This document shows positions 20,147 to 32,047 of a stretch of DNA of 64,000 nucleotides, in pieces (position 1 is the first letter of the stretch; each line of letters starts with the position of its first letter). This stretch comes from Tipula vernalis (lineage: Eukaryota > Arthropoda > Insecta > Diptera > Tipulidae), in assembly GCA_958295665.1 (NCBI GenBank), contig OY282560.1:206754420-206818419 (forward strand). Direction: 5' to 3'. The notes beneath the pieces are model-generated. The model saw only the letters and a program-made list of their open reading frames with translations. It was not told the DNA's origin and made no database searches. The translations under genes were made by a program, and so were the position numbers.

Positions 20147-20813
20147 GTGGGACGCAATATTAGGCGTATATAGACTCCCAGGGCTAGGGTGACCATTCAA
20201 ATTAAAAAAAAAAAAAATAACCATACCTTAAGTACTGAGATGACGTTGTTTTAGGGTTAGTCTACCTATACGAGAAGTATCAAAGTCTAACAGGAGGTAG
20301 GCTAAATCTAAAGCAGCGCCGTCTCCAAAATTACTAACATAGCTGTAAGTAGACTGCATATTTAGAGTAGAAACGAAATTAAAGAACTTGATGTAAGGAG
20401 CAGTAGATTATAATAAGAATAAAATATAATAAAATAAAAAAATAAAAAAAATAAAAAAACCGCTCAACTATATAAAATTTTTAGGGTTAATTTAAAAATA
20501 GTAATATAGGTGATAAGAAGATATATATATGTATATAAATTGAAAAAAAAAAAAAAAAAAAAAAAGGAAAGAAAGGAAAGAAAGAAATTATATAATATAC
20601 ATACATATTTAGTAATAAGCATTTAGGATTAGGAATTCAAAAAAAAAAAAAATTTTGTAAAACTATTGATGGCCCGGCTTGAGACTATCTCAGGTTGTCG
20701 GGCGTCCCCACGTTGGATTAGAGAAAACATCGAAACCCAATCATAAACAACCAGCCCCACCTAAATAGAGCGTGAGATCTCTTTTCATCTCAGGGATTGG
20801 GTATTCCCCACGC
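20147..20813 (+). other. 3' untranslated stretch before the 3' LTR
   Basis: A/T-rich with A-runs at about 20204, 20436, 20543 and 20640 and a GGAAAGAAA repeat. I do not see a clear polypurine tract next to the 3' LTR, where the last bases read GTATTCCCCACGC. Confidence 0.5.
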
Positions 20814-22179
20814 TGTAACGAGCGCTTGTCATCCCCGTTACAAAATACACCTAATTCCCGGAAAAAAAAATAAACTAAAAACACTGCATCCCACCTTTTG
20901 AAGATATTTTCTTCTAAAAACAACCCAAAATTAGAATGGCAATTCCCGGATGCAGTTATAATTCTAATTACGTTAGTTGAGTTGTATCAAATTTGATTGT
21001 ACAACAAATTAACGTAAAATTCTATTTATTCTAGTGGCGCGTGCCCATATGAATCATATTTTCATTTACGTTTAAATTATGAATTTGTGTGTGCTCAAGT
21101 TACAGTAAATAAACGTAAATAAATTTTTCTCTTTTTGTTGTTGCACACGCGATTTTTGTCAAGCGGGTGTACAACACTTTTAATTTAGTTTTTTTTTTTT
21201 TTTGTTTCTTTAGCGTTTTTACCTGCAGCTATTTGAAACTAAATTAAATTTAATTTTTTATGTTGTTGTTGCTTTGTGGGTAATTTGGGCAGTTCATGTG
21301 TTTACACATTGAACGAAAACGTGCCGGATGTTTGCAATTTTTTTTGCATAATCGCTAATAACCAATAAAGTATTGGAGGGGAGGAATGCGTTTTTCTGTT
21401 GATGGATCAATGTGGAAAATAATTTTTTTTTTGGTCAATCAGCAGAAAAATTGTATAAAAACCTCGCCAATATTTTATTGGTGGTCATTAAGATTCTGGC
21501 TGTTTTTTTTGATTATGGTATTGCAGTTCTCCTCGTCCACGAGAAAAAAAAACAGAAATATAAATATAAATTCAAGTTGAAATTAAATTTGTTTTTTCTT
21601 TGAAACCGAGAGCTTGGGGTTATTTCTTTTGGTGGTAAGTATAATCAAAAAAAAATAAAAAATTTTTATGATTACTAACTAAAGGGCACCGGTTGTTGAG
21701 TGTCTGTGGACCGTCCCGGGCAAGTGCTTTGCACTGTTCTCCCTCTGTCCACAACACCCAACATCTTACATTCTTACTAATATTGGTTAGGGGCCGATGG
21801 CCAACTTTGTTTTTTTTATTCTTTTATTTTTATTGGATTTACAGATGAATCTGTAAATCATCTTTGTTTTCCTCCCCCTCCCCCCCCAAACAAAAAAATA
21901 ATTTCGAAGTGATAGGCCACATTTTTTTTAACCATGTGGCTGATCCGTTGTTTTTTTTTTATTTTATTGACCTACTTTTCCCTTTTCTTTGGTTGTTATC
22001 AACCACCATGTTCTCAAAAACGACTTTAACTAGATCTTAAGGGGAGCTACCATCCCCCACGACCAAATTCCTCTACCTGACTTGAGCACCGGGATTAAGT
22101 CGTGGTAGCATTCCCCCTTAAGGTAATTTTTGTAACGACTTGATTTAGGTCAAACTAAATCTAGTCACAAACAGTTACA
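20814..22179 (+). repeat. 3' LTR of the gag-env element
   Basis: Begins TGTAACGAGC and ends AGTTACA, followed by TCAT at 22180-22183. Confidence 0.93.
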
Positions 22180-22204
22180 TCATGCTACCTTTTCTTAGAT
22201 CTCC

Positions 22205-23225
22205 AGATGTCTATAGTTGTTTACAGAAAATTACGAAAAAAAAATTATTCATGGTAATCACAAAATTTTCGCTCGTTCTGAACTTGCTTTTCCAGGAGGT
22301 AATTTTTGTTTTGATTTTACCAAATTTGTGCTGCCATCTACGTGTTTATTGGCTTAGTGACCACACGATTTGTAGTAAGCTGTTATTTCACTTTTCCCAG
22401 AATTATGTTGTGATGATAATAATTTTATGAATTTTGATATAAAGAAACCAATTACTTCAAGAAAATGAAGACGATTTTCTTAAAAGATGTTCATATAAAT
22501 TGAAATTCAAACATTTATGAAAATATCCCAGAACTCACAATTAGGAATTTGTAATGTTTTCATTTCAAAATTTATTTTAGAAAAAAAGTGATTTCCTATA
22601 TTATGTTTTGTAAGAAAAGTTTAGTTTTTTCGATCGTTTCTAATTCCTTTATAAAAGCTTCGTTTTTTAGACTATGGCTTTGAATAATCTAGGTTGCTTT
22701 GCTATTATATCAGGGCACCCTGTATTTTATAGAGCCATAATCAAAAAATCTGAGCTTTTATAAGGGAATTAGAAACGAGGAAAAAACGAAACTTTTCATA
22801 CTAAAACACATAAAACATATGGGAAATCACTTTTTTTCCTAAGACAAATTTTTAAATAAAACGTTACAAATTCTTTCTAAGATACTTTCATAGATGTTTG
22901 AATTTCAACATATATGAATATCGTTTAAGTAAATCGTTTTCATTTTCTTGTAATAATTGATTTATTTAAACCAAAATGGTCAAATTGAAATAAAAGCTTA
23001 CTACGATTCGTTTAATCATTAAGTCAATATACATCACATAGATGGCAGTGATGGCCGGAAAAATTTGGAAAAATCGTACCAAAAATTACCACCTGGGGAA
23101 ATTTCAAGTTTAAAAAATTGTAGGAAAAGCAAAACAAATTCACAAAATATAGGAACGTGTGATAATTTTGTGATTAAATAACTTTTTTTCGTATTTTTCT
23201 GTTAACATTTTAGACATGTAAAACT
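22205..23225. repeat. About 1-kb imperfect palindrome (foldback or MITE)
   Basis: The left arm (about 22205-22685) and right arm (about 22738-23225) pair in inverted orientation. Examples: CTGCCATCTACGTG with CACATAGATGGCAG, GGAGGTAATTTTTG with CAAAAATTACCACC, CCTTTATAAAAGC with GCTTTTATAAGG. Identity is perhaps 75-80% with indels. The loop is about 50 bp and holds CAGGGCACCCTG. No ORF. The gag-env element landed at or just left of its edge. Confidence 0.75.
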
Positions 23226-24529
23226 AAAGATAAATTTAGCAAGTATTATTTTAATTTGTCAGAGCCAACTTTGATTTATTTTTCAAAATGAAAGTTTGAA
23301 AAATATATACTTTAGAAATAATTTAATTTTAATATTTCTGCAATTAATATTTACTTAATACCAATATGGCCTCCATGTATATTGTTCTTAAAGATATGTA
23401 GAAAACGTTTATATAAACATTTTATAATATTTTTGCTTTTTTCATTGAAAAACTTGAAGCTAAAAAACATCATTTTTACTATGGGTTCCTATGGAAATCA
23501 ATGAAAAGTTATACCACTAAAAAGCTTCTAAAAAATTCGTCATTAAGATTATGGCTCTATACTCTAGAAGGCTCTGATTATATGCGACATATAAACCAAC
23601 TACAATAGGCCGAAAATACAAGTATTTGAGCCAAAAACTTGTAAAAAAATTTAAACGACAAATTGCGAAAAAAGCCGTTGATCATTAAACCTGATATAAG
23701 AAGGATCCGCCAAATTGAATTGAATACTGAGATGCTATTAAAATTCTTTGATTAGAATCCGAAATTTGATGTTTTGTTACCAATCATATTTTATGGATTC
23801 GTTTTCACAGAACGAGCTTTACAATTTTATTTATTTACAAAAAAAAAAAAAAAAAAAAAAAAAAATATTTATCTGTTTGTATTATATATTTGTGTACATG
23901 TAGAATGAAAGCTTTAAAAGCTTCGATTTACATTGATCAAATGTTATCGTATAGTAAAGAATGGATAAATAACTGATAGCAGAAAAACCAAATATAAACA
24001 AATTTGTTTTGTATTCGAGCTAGGGAAGAAAGAATACTTCGCAACATAAAAGCTCGTTTGTATTGTGAAAATGTAATAATTCAAATTTATGTTATATATT
24101 CGAGTATTTTTTTAAGTGTACGGTTGTAAAGCAATATATACGTAGATATATGTTTTTATATTATGTTACAGACAATAACTGTAATAAAATGTAGATATAA
24201 ATAAAGGATTGTTATATAGATGATAAGAATCGTTTCTTTTATTAAAAATTCCGAAAATTTATGATTTTATGGGTAAAATATCTGCCGACAAGCTTTTCTA
24301 TAAAATTAGTTATTATTTATTAGTAGACATGGACGTATTTCTATTTTAGGATGTTGTTTATTATATAGAAAAACTTGCGATTATATATTTTATTTCCCGA
24401 AAAGCGGCATCTACTTTCGGAAATTAGTAAATGTTTTAATTTTTCTGAAAGCTATTGGCTATTAAAATAATAAAATTTGACGGAAAAAAGTCATTTTTTT
24501 TTATTATTAATTAGCACTAATTTTAGTTT
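23226..24529. other. Non-coding AT-rich stretch
   Basis: No gene or known repeat seen. An A-run of roughly 29 bases is at about 23838-23866. The sequence otherwise shows only simple AT-rich composition. Confidence 0.5.
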
Positions 24530-25030
24530 ATGTACAACAGTAACTACACCGCTATGAGACAATTTTACAATTCCGAAATAGCGGTATTGAAAATTAAACA
24601 ACAAGCATTTTGTTATTTAATAAACACCGTAAAATCGCACAAAAGTTGGCGCGAAGGAAACAAACCGCGCCGGTATCAAAGAATAAATAATAAACAGATG
24701 ATGAAAGAACTAAAGCTATCCATCCCGACTCAAGGCGCATTCCCCGGAGCGGATAATTGAGTTTCGGAAACAGAAAAAAGTCACAGGGTGCCAAATCTGG
24801 CGACTACGGTGCGAGCGATGACTTTTGTTTTGTGTTTGTCCAAAAATGCAGTCACAATCAGGCTAGAATTTGACGGCGCATTTTCGTGGTGAAAAATCCA
24901 TGAATTGTTTGTCCACAAATCGGGTCGTTTAAGACGAATTGCTTCACGTAGACGCCTCAAAATGGCCGAGTAGTATGCTTTATTGACCGTTTAGCACTGT
25001 GAAATGTATTCTTGGTAAACTACACCACAA
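24530..25030 (-). pseudogene. Mariner transposase fragment
   Basis: Minus-strand pieces match the catalytic half of mariner transposases: RRLREAIRLKRPDLWTNNSW, HHENAPSNS (the second Asp replaced by Glu), then SPDLAPCDFFLFPKL (third Asp) in another frame. A stop replaces the Tyr usually found before SPD. The C-terminal end is unreadable and the N-terminal half is absent. The satellite begins directly on its 5' side. No inverted repeats are left. Confidence 0.8.
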
Positions 25031-25032
25031 TA

Positions 25033-25264
25033 TAACCATCAAGGTAAAAATCAGGTCTATTAGAAAATCATAGCTAGACTGATGTTCAACACTCTTACTT
25101 CCGAGATATATGACGATGAAGCGATATTTCTTGATGGGACTTTGTATATGGGCCATTCTGGCTATGAAATCTCAATGACATTGGTCTGATTCGTTGGAAC
25201 CATGAAAGCAAAGATCAGATCTATTAGAAAATCATAGCTAGACTGATGTTCAACACCCTAACTT
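25033..25264. repeat. 164-bp satellite, left block (about 1.4 monomers)
   Basis: Carries the same motifs as the main array (GGCCATTCTGGCTATG, AAATCATAGCTAGACTGATG). It ends CACCCTAACTT at the start of a solo LTR; the array resumes at 27012. Confidence 0.9.
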
Positions 25265-27011
25265 TGTAACGTTAACCTTGGTTCCGCTAAATTTTTAAAT
25301 TGTTCCACTGGTCCGTTATCAGAATCTCTCGAGATGTTTCTGGTGGTGCAGCACATTGCCGGCTAGGTGGCAGTCAGATGGGATGGGATCTTTCCACCTA
25401 ATCATCGAGAGCTTGAAATGCTGCAAAATATCGTAGGTATAGTAAACGTTATGAACACAAACACTGATCACTTTATATAAATACACTATCACAGAAAGAA
25501 TATGCACTCTATTGAGGTGACCTTGGTGGATTGGTCACCTTTACTTTACCCTCACCTCCGTATTATTATTTCACTTCATAACGATGAAGTGTTCCCTTGG
25601 CCTCTATTTGTGTTCGGCCTCTTAAAACATCATAGCTAATTGACAATTTACTGATTCATTTTTCTTTTTTTTTTTCACTTAACACGATTTCACAAGAATT
25701 TTAATCACGATACCACGCATAACACTCAAATTTCTTTATTTTGGTCAACATAAAGACCCTCCCTCCGGTTAATCAAAAGACAAAAAAAAACAGAATAGAT
25801 TTTGGTAACTAGAAAATTTCAATATAAACCAATTTTAATCAATAAATAAATCAAAAATAATTTCGTGTGAATGTATCTTATTCTAGCATTGTATATAATA
25901 AATAAATAAATAAATAAATAATTATAAATAAAATATGTAAATATAAAGTTTAGGGATATAAATAAATAAATATATTTGTAAATGTTTCCTTAACTAACAT
26001 GCAAAATTACTAATATGAACCATGGCCATTCTTATTTAATAAAGTATATTTTGGTAAAATTGTCTTAAAAAGTACTGTTAATCATAGTTGCATTAACTTA
26101 CAAATAAATAATAAATACTAATATGTACTTATTTATAATAAATAACAAGAAAAATGTATGTTGAGGTTTATTACATGGAACAACAAATTAGGTCTATACT
26201 GTAGTTCTGTATAAAGCACTGTAATCAAACGTTTTACATGGATTTATTTTCAATGACCGGCAAATCATGCGTTTTGTTTTCATATGTTTTTATTGATGTA
26301 CATATTTAGTACAGACTCGTAGATTTCTTATGTGTAATTTTTACTGGAGCTTTCGAGAATAAAAAAAAATAAATTGCGCTTACCAAGGAAACAGGTTGCC
26401 TCCGTTTTTATAATTTTGTAACGGCCCGTTTCTAGAAGAAAATTTAATTCACCGGTATTACATAAACAGCTTCGATTTTAATTTAAATTAGGCTAATTAC
26501 CTTGGTAAGCGTTAGGCAAATGAATAATTCCAGCGGTAATCACAGCTTGTGTAGCGCACTAATAATCACTTTTGATTAATTTAAATTTTGTACTTTAGCT
26601 ATTTTTAATTCAATTTAATTTGTTTTGTTTTTTTTTTTGTTTTTGTTTGTCACAAACAACACTTTTCTTTTTGTCACAAACAATATAGCTAACACATTAC
26701 ACGGATTCACGAAGTACCACAATAATTGTACTTGTTACGTCTGTGAACTGTATTACACAACTGATGATGGCTGAAATTATTTATTTACGTTTTGTTAGCT
26801 TTTATTAAATTCTAAGGGGAAATTCGATCAACATTTGGAACTGGTTTCCTATATTCACCAAAACCTATTCCATGGATGAACTGTACCGGTGTTATTAAAA
26901 TTAGTACAGGGTGATCTCAAATTATTTTCTTATTCTTTTAGTATGCGCGCGACTGACTGTCATGCGTGGTGGAACAATTTTTACCAACCCTGTAACAGCT
27001 CAACTGTTACA
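25265..27011. repeat. Solo LTR, 1.75 kb, inside the satellite array
   Basis: Begins TGTAACGTTAACC and ends CTGTTACA. The satellite reads ACTT just before it and ACCTCCGAAAT just after, where uninterrupted monomers read ACTTCCGAAAT. So a 4-bp duplication ACTT (one copy now ACCT) is present. No internal genes are present. An (AAAT)n microsatellite is at about 25895-25930. The termini resemble those of the 14680-22179 and 46289-47572 LTRs. It could be a deletion-bearing whole element, but no internal region is recognisable. Confidence 0.65.
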
Positions 27012-29204
27012 ACCTCCGAAATTTATGACGATGAAGTAACATTTATTGACGGGACTATCTGTATGGGCCATTCTGGCTATGGACTCTCAATGACATTGGT
27101 CTGATTCGTTGGAAACATGTAGGTAAAGATCAGATCTATTAGAAAATCATAGCTAGATTGATGTTCAACACCCTTACTTCCGAGATATATTACGATGAAG
27201 TGACATTTCTTGATGGGACTATCTACATGGGCCATTCTGGCTATGAAATCCCAATTACATTGGTCTGATTCATTGGAACCATGAAAGCAAAAATCAGATC
27301 TATTAGAAAATCATAGCTAGACTGATGTTCAACACCCTAACTTCCGAAATATATGACGATGAAGTAACATTTATTGACGGGACTATCTGTATGGGCCATT
27401 CTGGCTATGGAATCCTAATGACATTGGTCTGATTCGTTGGAAACATGTAGGTAAAGATCAGATCTATAGAAAATCATAGCTAGACTGACGTTCAACACCC
27501 TTACTTCCGAGATATATGACGATGAAGTAACATTTCTTGACGGCACTATCTGTATGGGCCATTCTGGCTATGACATCCCAATGACATTGGTCTGATTCAT
27601 TGGAACCATGAAGATAAAGGTCAGATCTATTAGAAAATCATAGTCTGATCGATGTTCAACATCCTAACTTTCGAGATATATGACGAAGAAGTGACATTTC
27701 TTGACGGGAGTATCATTATGGGCCATTCTGGCTATGAAATCCCAATGACATTGGTCTGACTCGTTGGAACCATGAAGGTAAAGATAAGGTCTGTTAGAGA
27801 ATCATAGTCTAATGGATGTTCAACACCCTAACTTTCGAGATATATGACGAAGAAATGACATTCCTTGATGGGACTTATTATATGGGCCATTCTGGCTATA
27901 AAATTCCAATGACAGTGGTCTGATTCGTTGGAACCAAAAAGGTAAAAATCAGGTCTATTAGAAAACCATAGCTAGACTGATGTTCAACACTCTTACTTCC
28001 GAGATATATGACGATGAAGTGATATTTCTTGATGGGACTATGTATATGGGCCATTTTGGCTATGAAATCCCAATGACATTGGTCTGATTCGTTGGAACCA
28101 TGAAAGAAAAATCAGATCTATTAGAAAATCATAGCTAGACTTATGTTCATTACCCTAACTTCCGAAATATATGACGATGAAGTAACATTTCATGACGGGA
28201 CTATCTGTATGGGCCATTCTGGCTATGAAATCCCAATGACATTGGTCTGATTCATTGGAACCATGAAAACAAAGATCAGATCTATTAGAAAATCATAGTC
28301 TGATTGATGTTCAACACCCTAACTTTTGAGATAAATGACGAAGAAGTGACATTTCTTGACGGGACTATCATTATGGGTCATTCTGGCTATGAAATCCCAA
28401 TGACATTGGTCTGATTCGTTGGAACAATGAAGGTAAAGATCAGATATATTAGAAAATCATAGCTAGACTGATGTTCAACACCCTAACTTCCGAAATATAT
28501 GACGATGAAGTAACATTTCATGGTGGGACTATCTACATGGGCCATTCTGGCTATGAAATCCCAATGACATTGGTCTGATTCGTTGGAACCATGTAGGTAA
28601 AGATCAGATCTATTAGAAAATTATAGCTAGACTGATGTTCCTTACCCTAACTTCCAAAATATATGATGATGAAGTAACATTTATTGACGGGACTATCTGT
28701 TTGGGCCATTCTGGCTATGAAATCCCAATGACATTGGTCTGATTCATTGGAACCATGAAGATAAAGATCAGATCTATTAGAAAATCATAGTCTGATTGAT
28801 GTTCAACATCCTAACTTTCGAGATATATGACGAAGAAGTGACATTTCTTGACGGGACTATCATTATGGGCCATTCTGGCTATGAAATCCCAATGACATTA
28901 ATCTGATTCATTGGAACCATGAAGATAATGATCAAATCTATTAGAAAATCATAGTCTGATCGATGTTCAACACCCTAACTTTTCAGATATATGACGAAGA
29001 AGTGACATTTCTTGACGGGACTATCTATATGGGCCATTCTGGCTATGAAATTCGAATGACATTGGTCTGATTCGTTGGAACCATAAAGGTAAAGATTAGA
29101 TCTTTTAAAAAATCGTAGACAGACCGATGTTCAACACCCTAACTTTTAAGAAATATGAAGAAGTGACATTTCCTGACATCACCAAAAATATTGGCCATTC
29201 TGGC
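27012..29204. repeat. 164-bp satellite array, about 13 monomers
   Basis: GGCCATTCTGGCTATG recurs at 27066, 27230, 27394, 27557, 27721 and onward, a spacing of 163-164 bp. Each monomer also carries GACATTGGTCTGATTCGTTGG, AAATCATAG and GATGTTCAACACCCTAACTT. Two monomer types alternate irregularly: one with CGATGAAGTAACATTT and one with CGAAGAAGTGACATTT. No ORF extends through it. BEL-2 terminates the visible array at 29204. Confidence 0.95.
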
Positions 29205-29610
29205 TGATGAATAGTCAGCTTCAAAATTATCAAGTTTTCAATTTAGTTATTAACTTGTGTAATTGTTATACTCGGATTAGATGAAAAAATAAACACACCC
29301 TATTAATTATCATTACCGGTTAATATAGCATGTATATAATAATTGCTATAATTTCGTAAACCATAAAAAACTAAAAAACCTTTTCAAATGTCAATTGTGT
29401 AATAAAATAAAATTTTCTTTTTTTTGCTTTTTTGTTAAAAAATTAATTAATTTTCGCTCTTTGGTCAATGAAGACAAACTTTATAAAACAATAAAATTGT
29501 ACAAAATTAAATTGTTCAAAAATAAATAAAAATTAATTCAAGTGGCTTTTAATTTTAAAACCTCACGATTAAAGGCTAATTTATCCTTAAAAACGCTTAA
29601 GGATTATACA
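29205..29610 (+). repeat. 5' LTR of BEL-2
   Basis: TGATGAATAG to GGATTATACA. It lands within the last satellite monomer, after TTCTGGC. Confidence 0.93.
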
Positions 29611-29611
29611 T

Positions 29612-29629
29612 TGGTGTCAGAAGTGGGAT
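29612..29629 (+). promoter_or_regulatory. BEL-2 primer-binding site, tRNA-Leu
   Basis: TGGTGTCAGAAGTGGGAT is complementary to the 3' end of tRNA-Leu (ATCCCACTTCTGACACCA). One base separates it from the LTR. Confidence 0.8.
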
Positions 29630-30155
29630 CCTACGTCCCGAACAACATATCACAACCCGTAAACAGTCGCAGTATCATAATCAACAAAACATTTCATCAA
29701 GGCTTCCAACGCTACCTCATTGTAGACAAGTATTTATTACAATATATTACAATTTATATACATAATTTTTGGTGATAAGTGGGTTTTGGTGAATCATTTC
29801 AAATATACTAAGCATTAATTTCATTTTTATTTAGTTCAAATTTATATTTCTGTGAATTTCAAATTCGAAAGATCGAGCTGTGCAATTTGTGACACGTGTT
29901 TTCAAACCTTACATTGAAATACCGTTAAAAAGGTCGTGAAGAGTGCACTGTGTCTGTGTGTCACGCCACAATTTCGAATTTGATATTTCCCGTTATATTA
30001 TAATAGTCTTTAATGCGGACAATCTGAACGGTTCAGTGAAGTGAATTCATTTTTTATGATATAGCGTTCAATTAAAACGGTCTTATTAATTAAAAAATAT
30101 ACAATATACATAATTCAAGAAATTTGAAATTAAAATACCAGTTAATTAATCTAAA

Positions 30156-32033
30156 ATGACTGATGCAAAAGTCAATAAACTGAGAACTAAACGCACAGTA
30201 TTGGTGGAACAGCAAAATCGTGTTGCGGAATTCGTTGATGTGAAAGCTAAAAATGCTACAATGCCAGAGCTATCACTTCGACTGAATAGTTTAATAAAGA
30301 TGTTTGAATCGTTTGCTACAGTTCAATCAGAACTCGAGTCTTTAGTTGAAGATGAAACATCTAACCCTGATAGAGCAAATTATGAAGAGACTTATTTTAA
30401 AATTCGACCAATGTTGCAAGTTAGGATTAATGCGATCGAAGCTGATACACGCGGCGCGCAGGTGCAACCAGAATTCAAATCAAATATTAAATTACCTAAA
30501 ATAGAGATAAACTCATTTGCCGGCGATTACACTAAATGGTTAGAATTTTATGAATCCTTTATTAGTCTTATTCATAATAATCCATCTCTAAATAATGTAA
30601 CTAAATTTCAATATTTAAGAAATGCATTAAGCGGGGATGCGGCGCGTGTTATTGCCGCATTAGAGCTTAGCAATGAAAATTATGACACAGCATTAAAATT
30701 ACTGCGAGATAGGTATCAGAATGTAAAATTAATTTGTAATGCCCACATTTTTGAAATATTTTCAATAAAAAATATAGAACGTGGCAATGCTGTAAAAATT
30801 CGAAAGGTTATAGACATAGTTAATACTCATTTAAGATCCTTAAAATCACTTGACCGACCCACGTTACAGTGGGATGACCTGATTATATTTTTTATCCTGT
30901 CTAAACTGGATCACGATACTCGCATGAAATGGGAAGATGAATGTTCAATGGATAAAATGCCGACCTTAGATCAATTACTAATCTTTCTAGAACGTCGATG
31001 TCGTGCCCTAGAAAATAATGATCAGATCAATAAACAAAACCATCAGTATCAATCGGGTTCAAAACCTTTCAGTAAAAATATTACTCTGAATAAGCAGAAA
31101 TATACTTCACTAGTGGCTGTACATTCGGAAAAATGCATTATCTGTGATAAGCCTGGACATGGAGTATATAGATGTGATATCTTTCTTTCAAAACCTGTTA
31201 CCGAGCGATTATTGATTGTCTCTAAGTACAATTTATGTGCGAACTGCTTAACCTCTAACCATAATAATTCCCAATGTCAATCCAAATTCAAATGTCGAAT
31301 TTGTTTCAAAATTCATCACACATTATTACATACTGAAGAATCTACAACTAGTTCAAATGTTCAGAAATCAACCTCGCAATCAATTAAAAATATGTTGCCT
31401 TCGTCGTCCAAACATTTAAATGAACCACAATTTTCGGGTAGTACTCTTTTAGTTAAAGGCATATCTTCTTATGTATTTTTAATGACGGCTTGCGTAAAGG
31501 TTCTAGACTGCAAAAATAAACCCATTATTGTACGAGCACTGTTAGATTCATGTTCACACTTCAGTTTCATAACAGAAAAACTCGCGAACAGGCTTGGGCT
31601 TCCATCTCAACATTCACCAACTCAAATTTACGGTATATCTAACTCCGTAACTGCAAGTACGTTGACTATGCTAGTAACTGTTGAATCTTGCATAAAACCA
31701 TTTTCTCACCAATTAAAGGCATATGTTTTAAATAAAATTACTGATCCACAACCAGTACTAAATGTTAACATCAGTAATTGGAAGATTCCTCATAATGTTT
31801 TATTAGCAGATCCAAACTTTAATCAGTCACAAGAAATAGATATGCTGATTGGAGCCGAACTGTATTGTAAATTATTGTCGGTAGGTCAGATACAGTTAGG
31901 TGAATCGTTACCAGATCTTCAAAACACGGTCTTGGGATGGGTTGTTTCTGGCAGTACAAGTTCAAAATCAAATACTAAGGGATTTTGTAATATTGTTACC
32001 ACAAATCAAATAATAATAAATAATAATAAATAA
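30156..32033 (+). CDS. gag: BEL-2 Gag and protease
   Basis: ATG at 30156, 625 residues. The N-terminal half is a helical Gag with the DUF1759-type motif KIEINSFAGDYTKWLEF near residue 110. Cysteine motifs follow: CIICDKPGHGVYRC, CANCLTSNHNNSQC and CRICFKIHHTLLH. The protease lies near residue 465 with LLDSCSHFSF: the family motif is D-S/T-G, so the Gly is replaced by Cys, likely weakening the enzyme. The frame ends in an AAT/TAA trinucleotide repeat (32008-32044) that introduces stops. In BEL elements the frame would normally continue into RT. Confidence 0.9.
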   Translation: MTDAKVNKLRTKRTVLVEQQNRVAEFVDVKAKNATMPELSLRLNSLIKMFESFATVQSELESLVEDETSNPDRANYEETYFKIRPMLQVRINAIEADTRGAQVQPEFKSNIKLPKIEINSFAGDYTKWLEFYESFISLIHNNPSLNNVTKFQYLRNALSGDAARVIAALELSNENYDTALKLLRDRYQNVKLICNAHIFEIFSIKNIERGNAVKIRKVIDIVNTHLRSLKSLDRPTLQWDDLIIFFILSKLDHDTRMKWEDECSMDKMPTLDQLLIFLERRCRALENNDQINKQNHQYQSGSKPFSKNITLNKQKYTSLVAVHSEKCIICDKPGHGVYRCDIFLSKPVTERLLIVSKYNLCANCLTSNHNNSQCQSKFKCRICFKIHHTLLHTEESTTSSNVQKSTSQSIKNMLPSSSKHLNEPQFSGSTLLVKGISSYVFLMTACVKVLDCKNKPIIVRALLDSCSHFSFITEKLANRLGLPSQHSPTQIYGISNSVTASTLTMLVTVESCIKPFSHQLKAYVLNKITDPQPVLNVNISNWKIPHNVLLADPNFNQSQEIDMLIGAELYCKLLSVGQIQLGESLPDLQNTVLGWVVSGSTSSKSNTKGFCNIVTTNQIIINNNK

Positions 32034-32047
32034 TAATAAATAATATT

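Larger units (their letters stand above)
14680..22179 (+). mobile_element. Osvaldo/Ulysses-like Ty3 element with gag and env but no pol
   Basis: Two long LTRs (1369 and 1366 bp) bound a 4.8-kb interior. The 4-bp duplication TCAT flanks it (14676-14679 and 22180-22183). The interior has a tRNA-Lys-type primer site, a 1.2-kb leader, a gag-like ORF, then only about 185 bp before an env reading frame. No protease, RT, RNase H or integrase sequence exists on either strand. The LTRs differ at a low level (about 2% by eye, mostly in homopolymers). Assignment to the Osvaldo/Ulysses branch rests on long LTRs, tRNA-Lys priming, the Gag start and the presence of env. Confidence 0.82.

Noticed and set aside
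25895..25930. Possible CRISPR-like regular repeat
   Set aside because: It is an (AAAT)n microsatellite. No CRISPR or prokaryotic feature exists in this eukaryotic window.
26417..27011. A 595-bp solo LTR starting TGTAACGGCC
   Set aside because: Its left flank is not satellite. Starting at 25265 restores the satellite and gives the ACTT/ACCT duplication.
26889..27104. Short ORF at the LTR-satellite junction
   Set aside because: Spans the end of a solo LTR and satellite; not conserved among monomers.
27012..29204. Tandem array as a coding repeat protein
   Set aside because: Stops occur in all frames of each monomer, and monomer lengths of 163 or 164 bp would shift frame.
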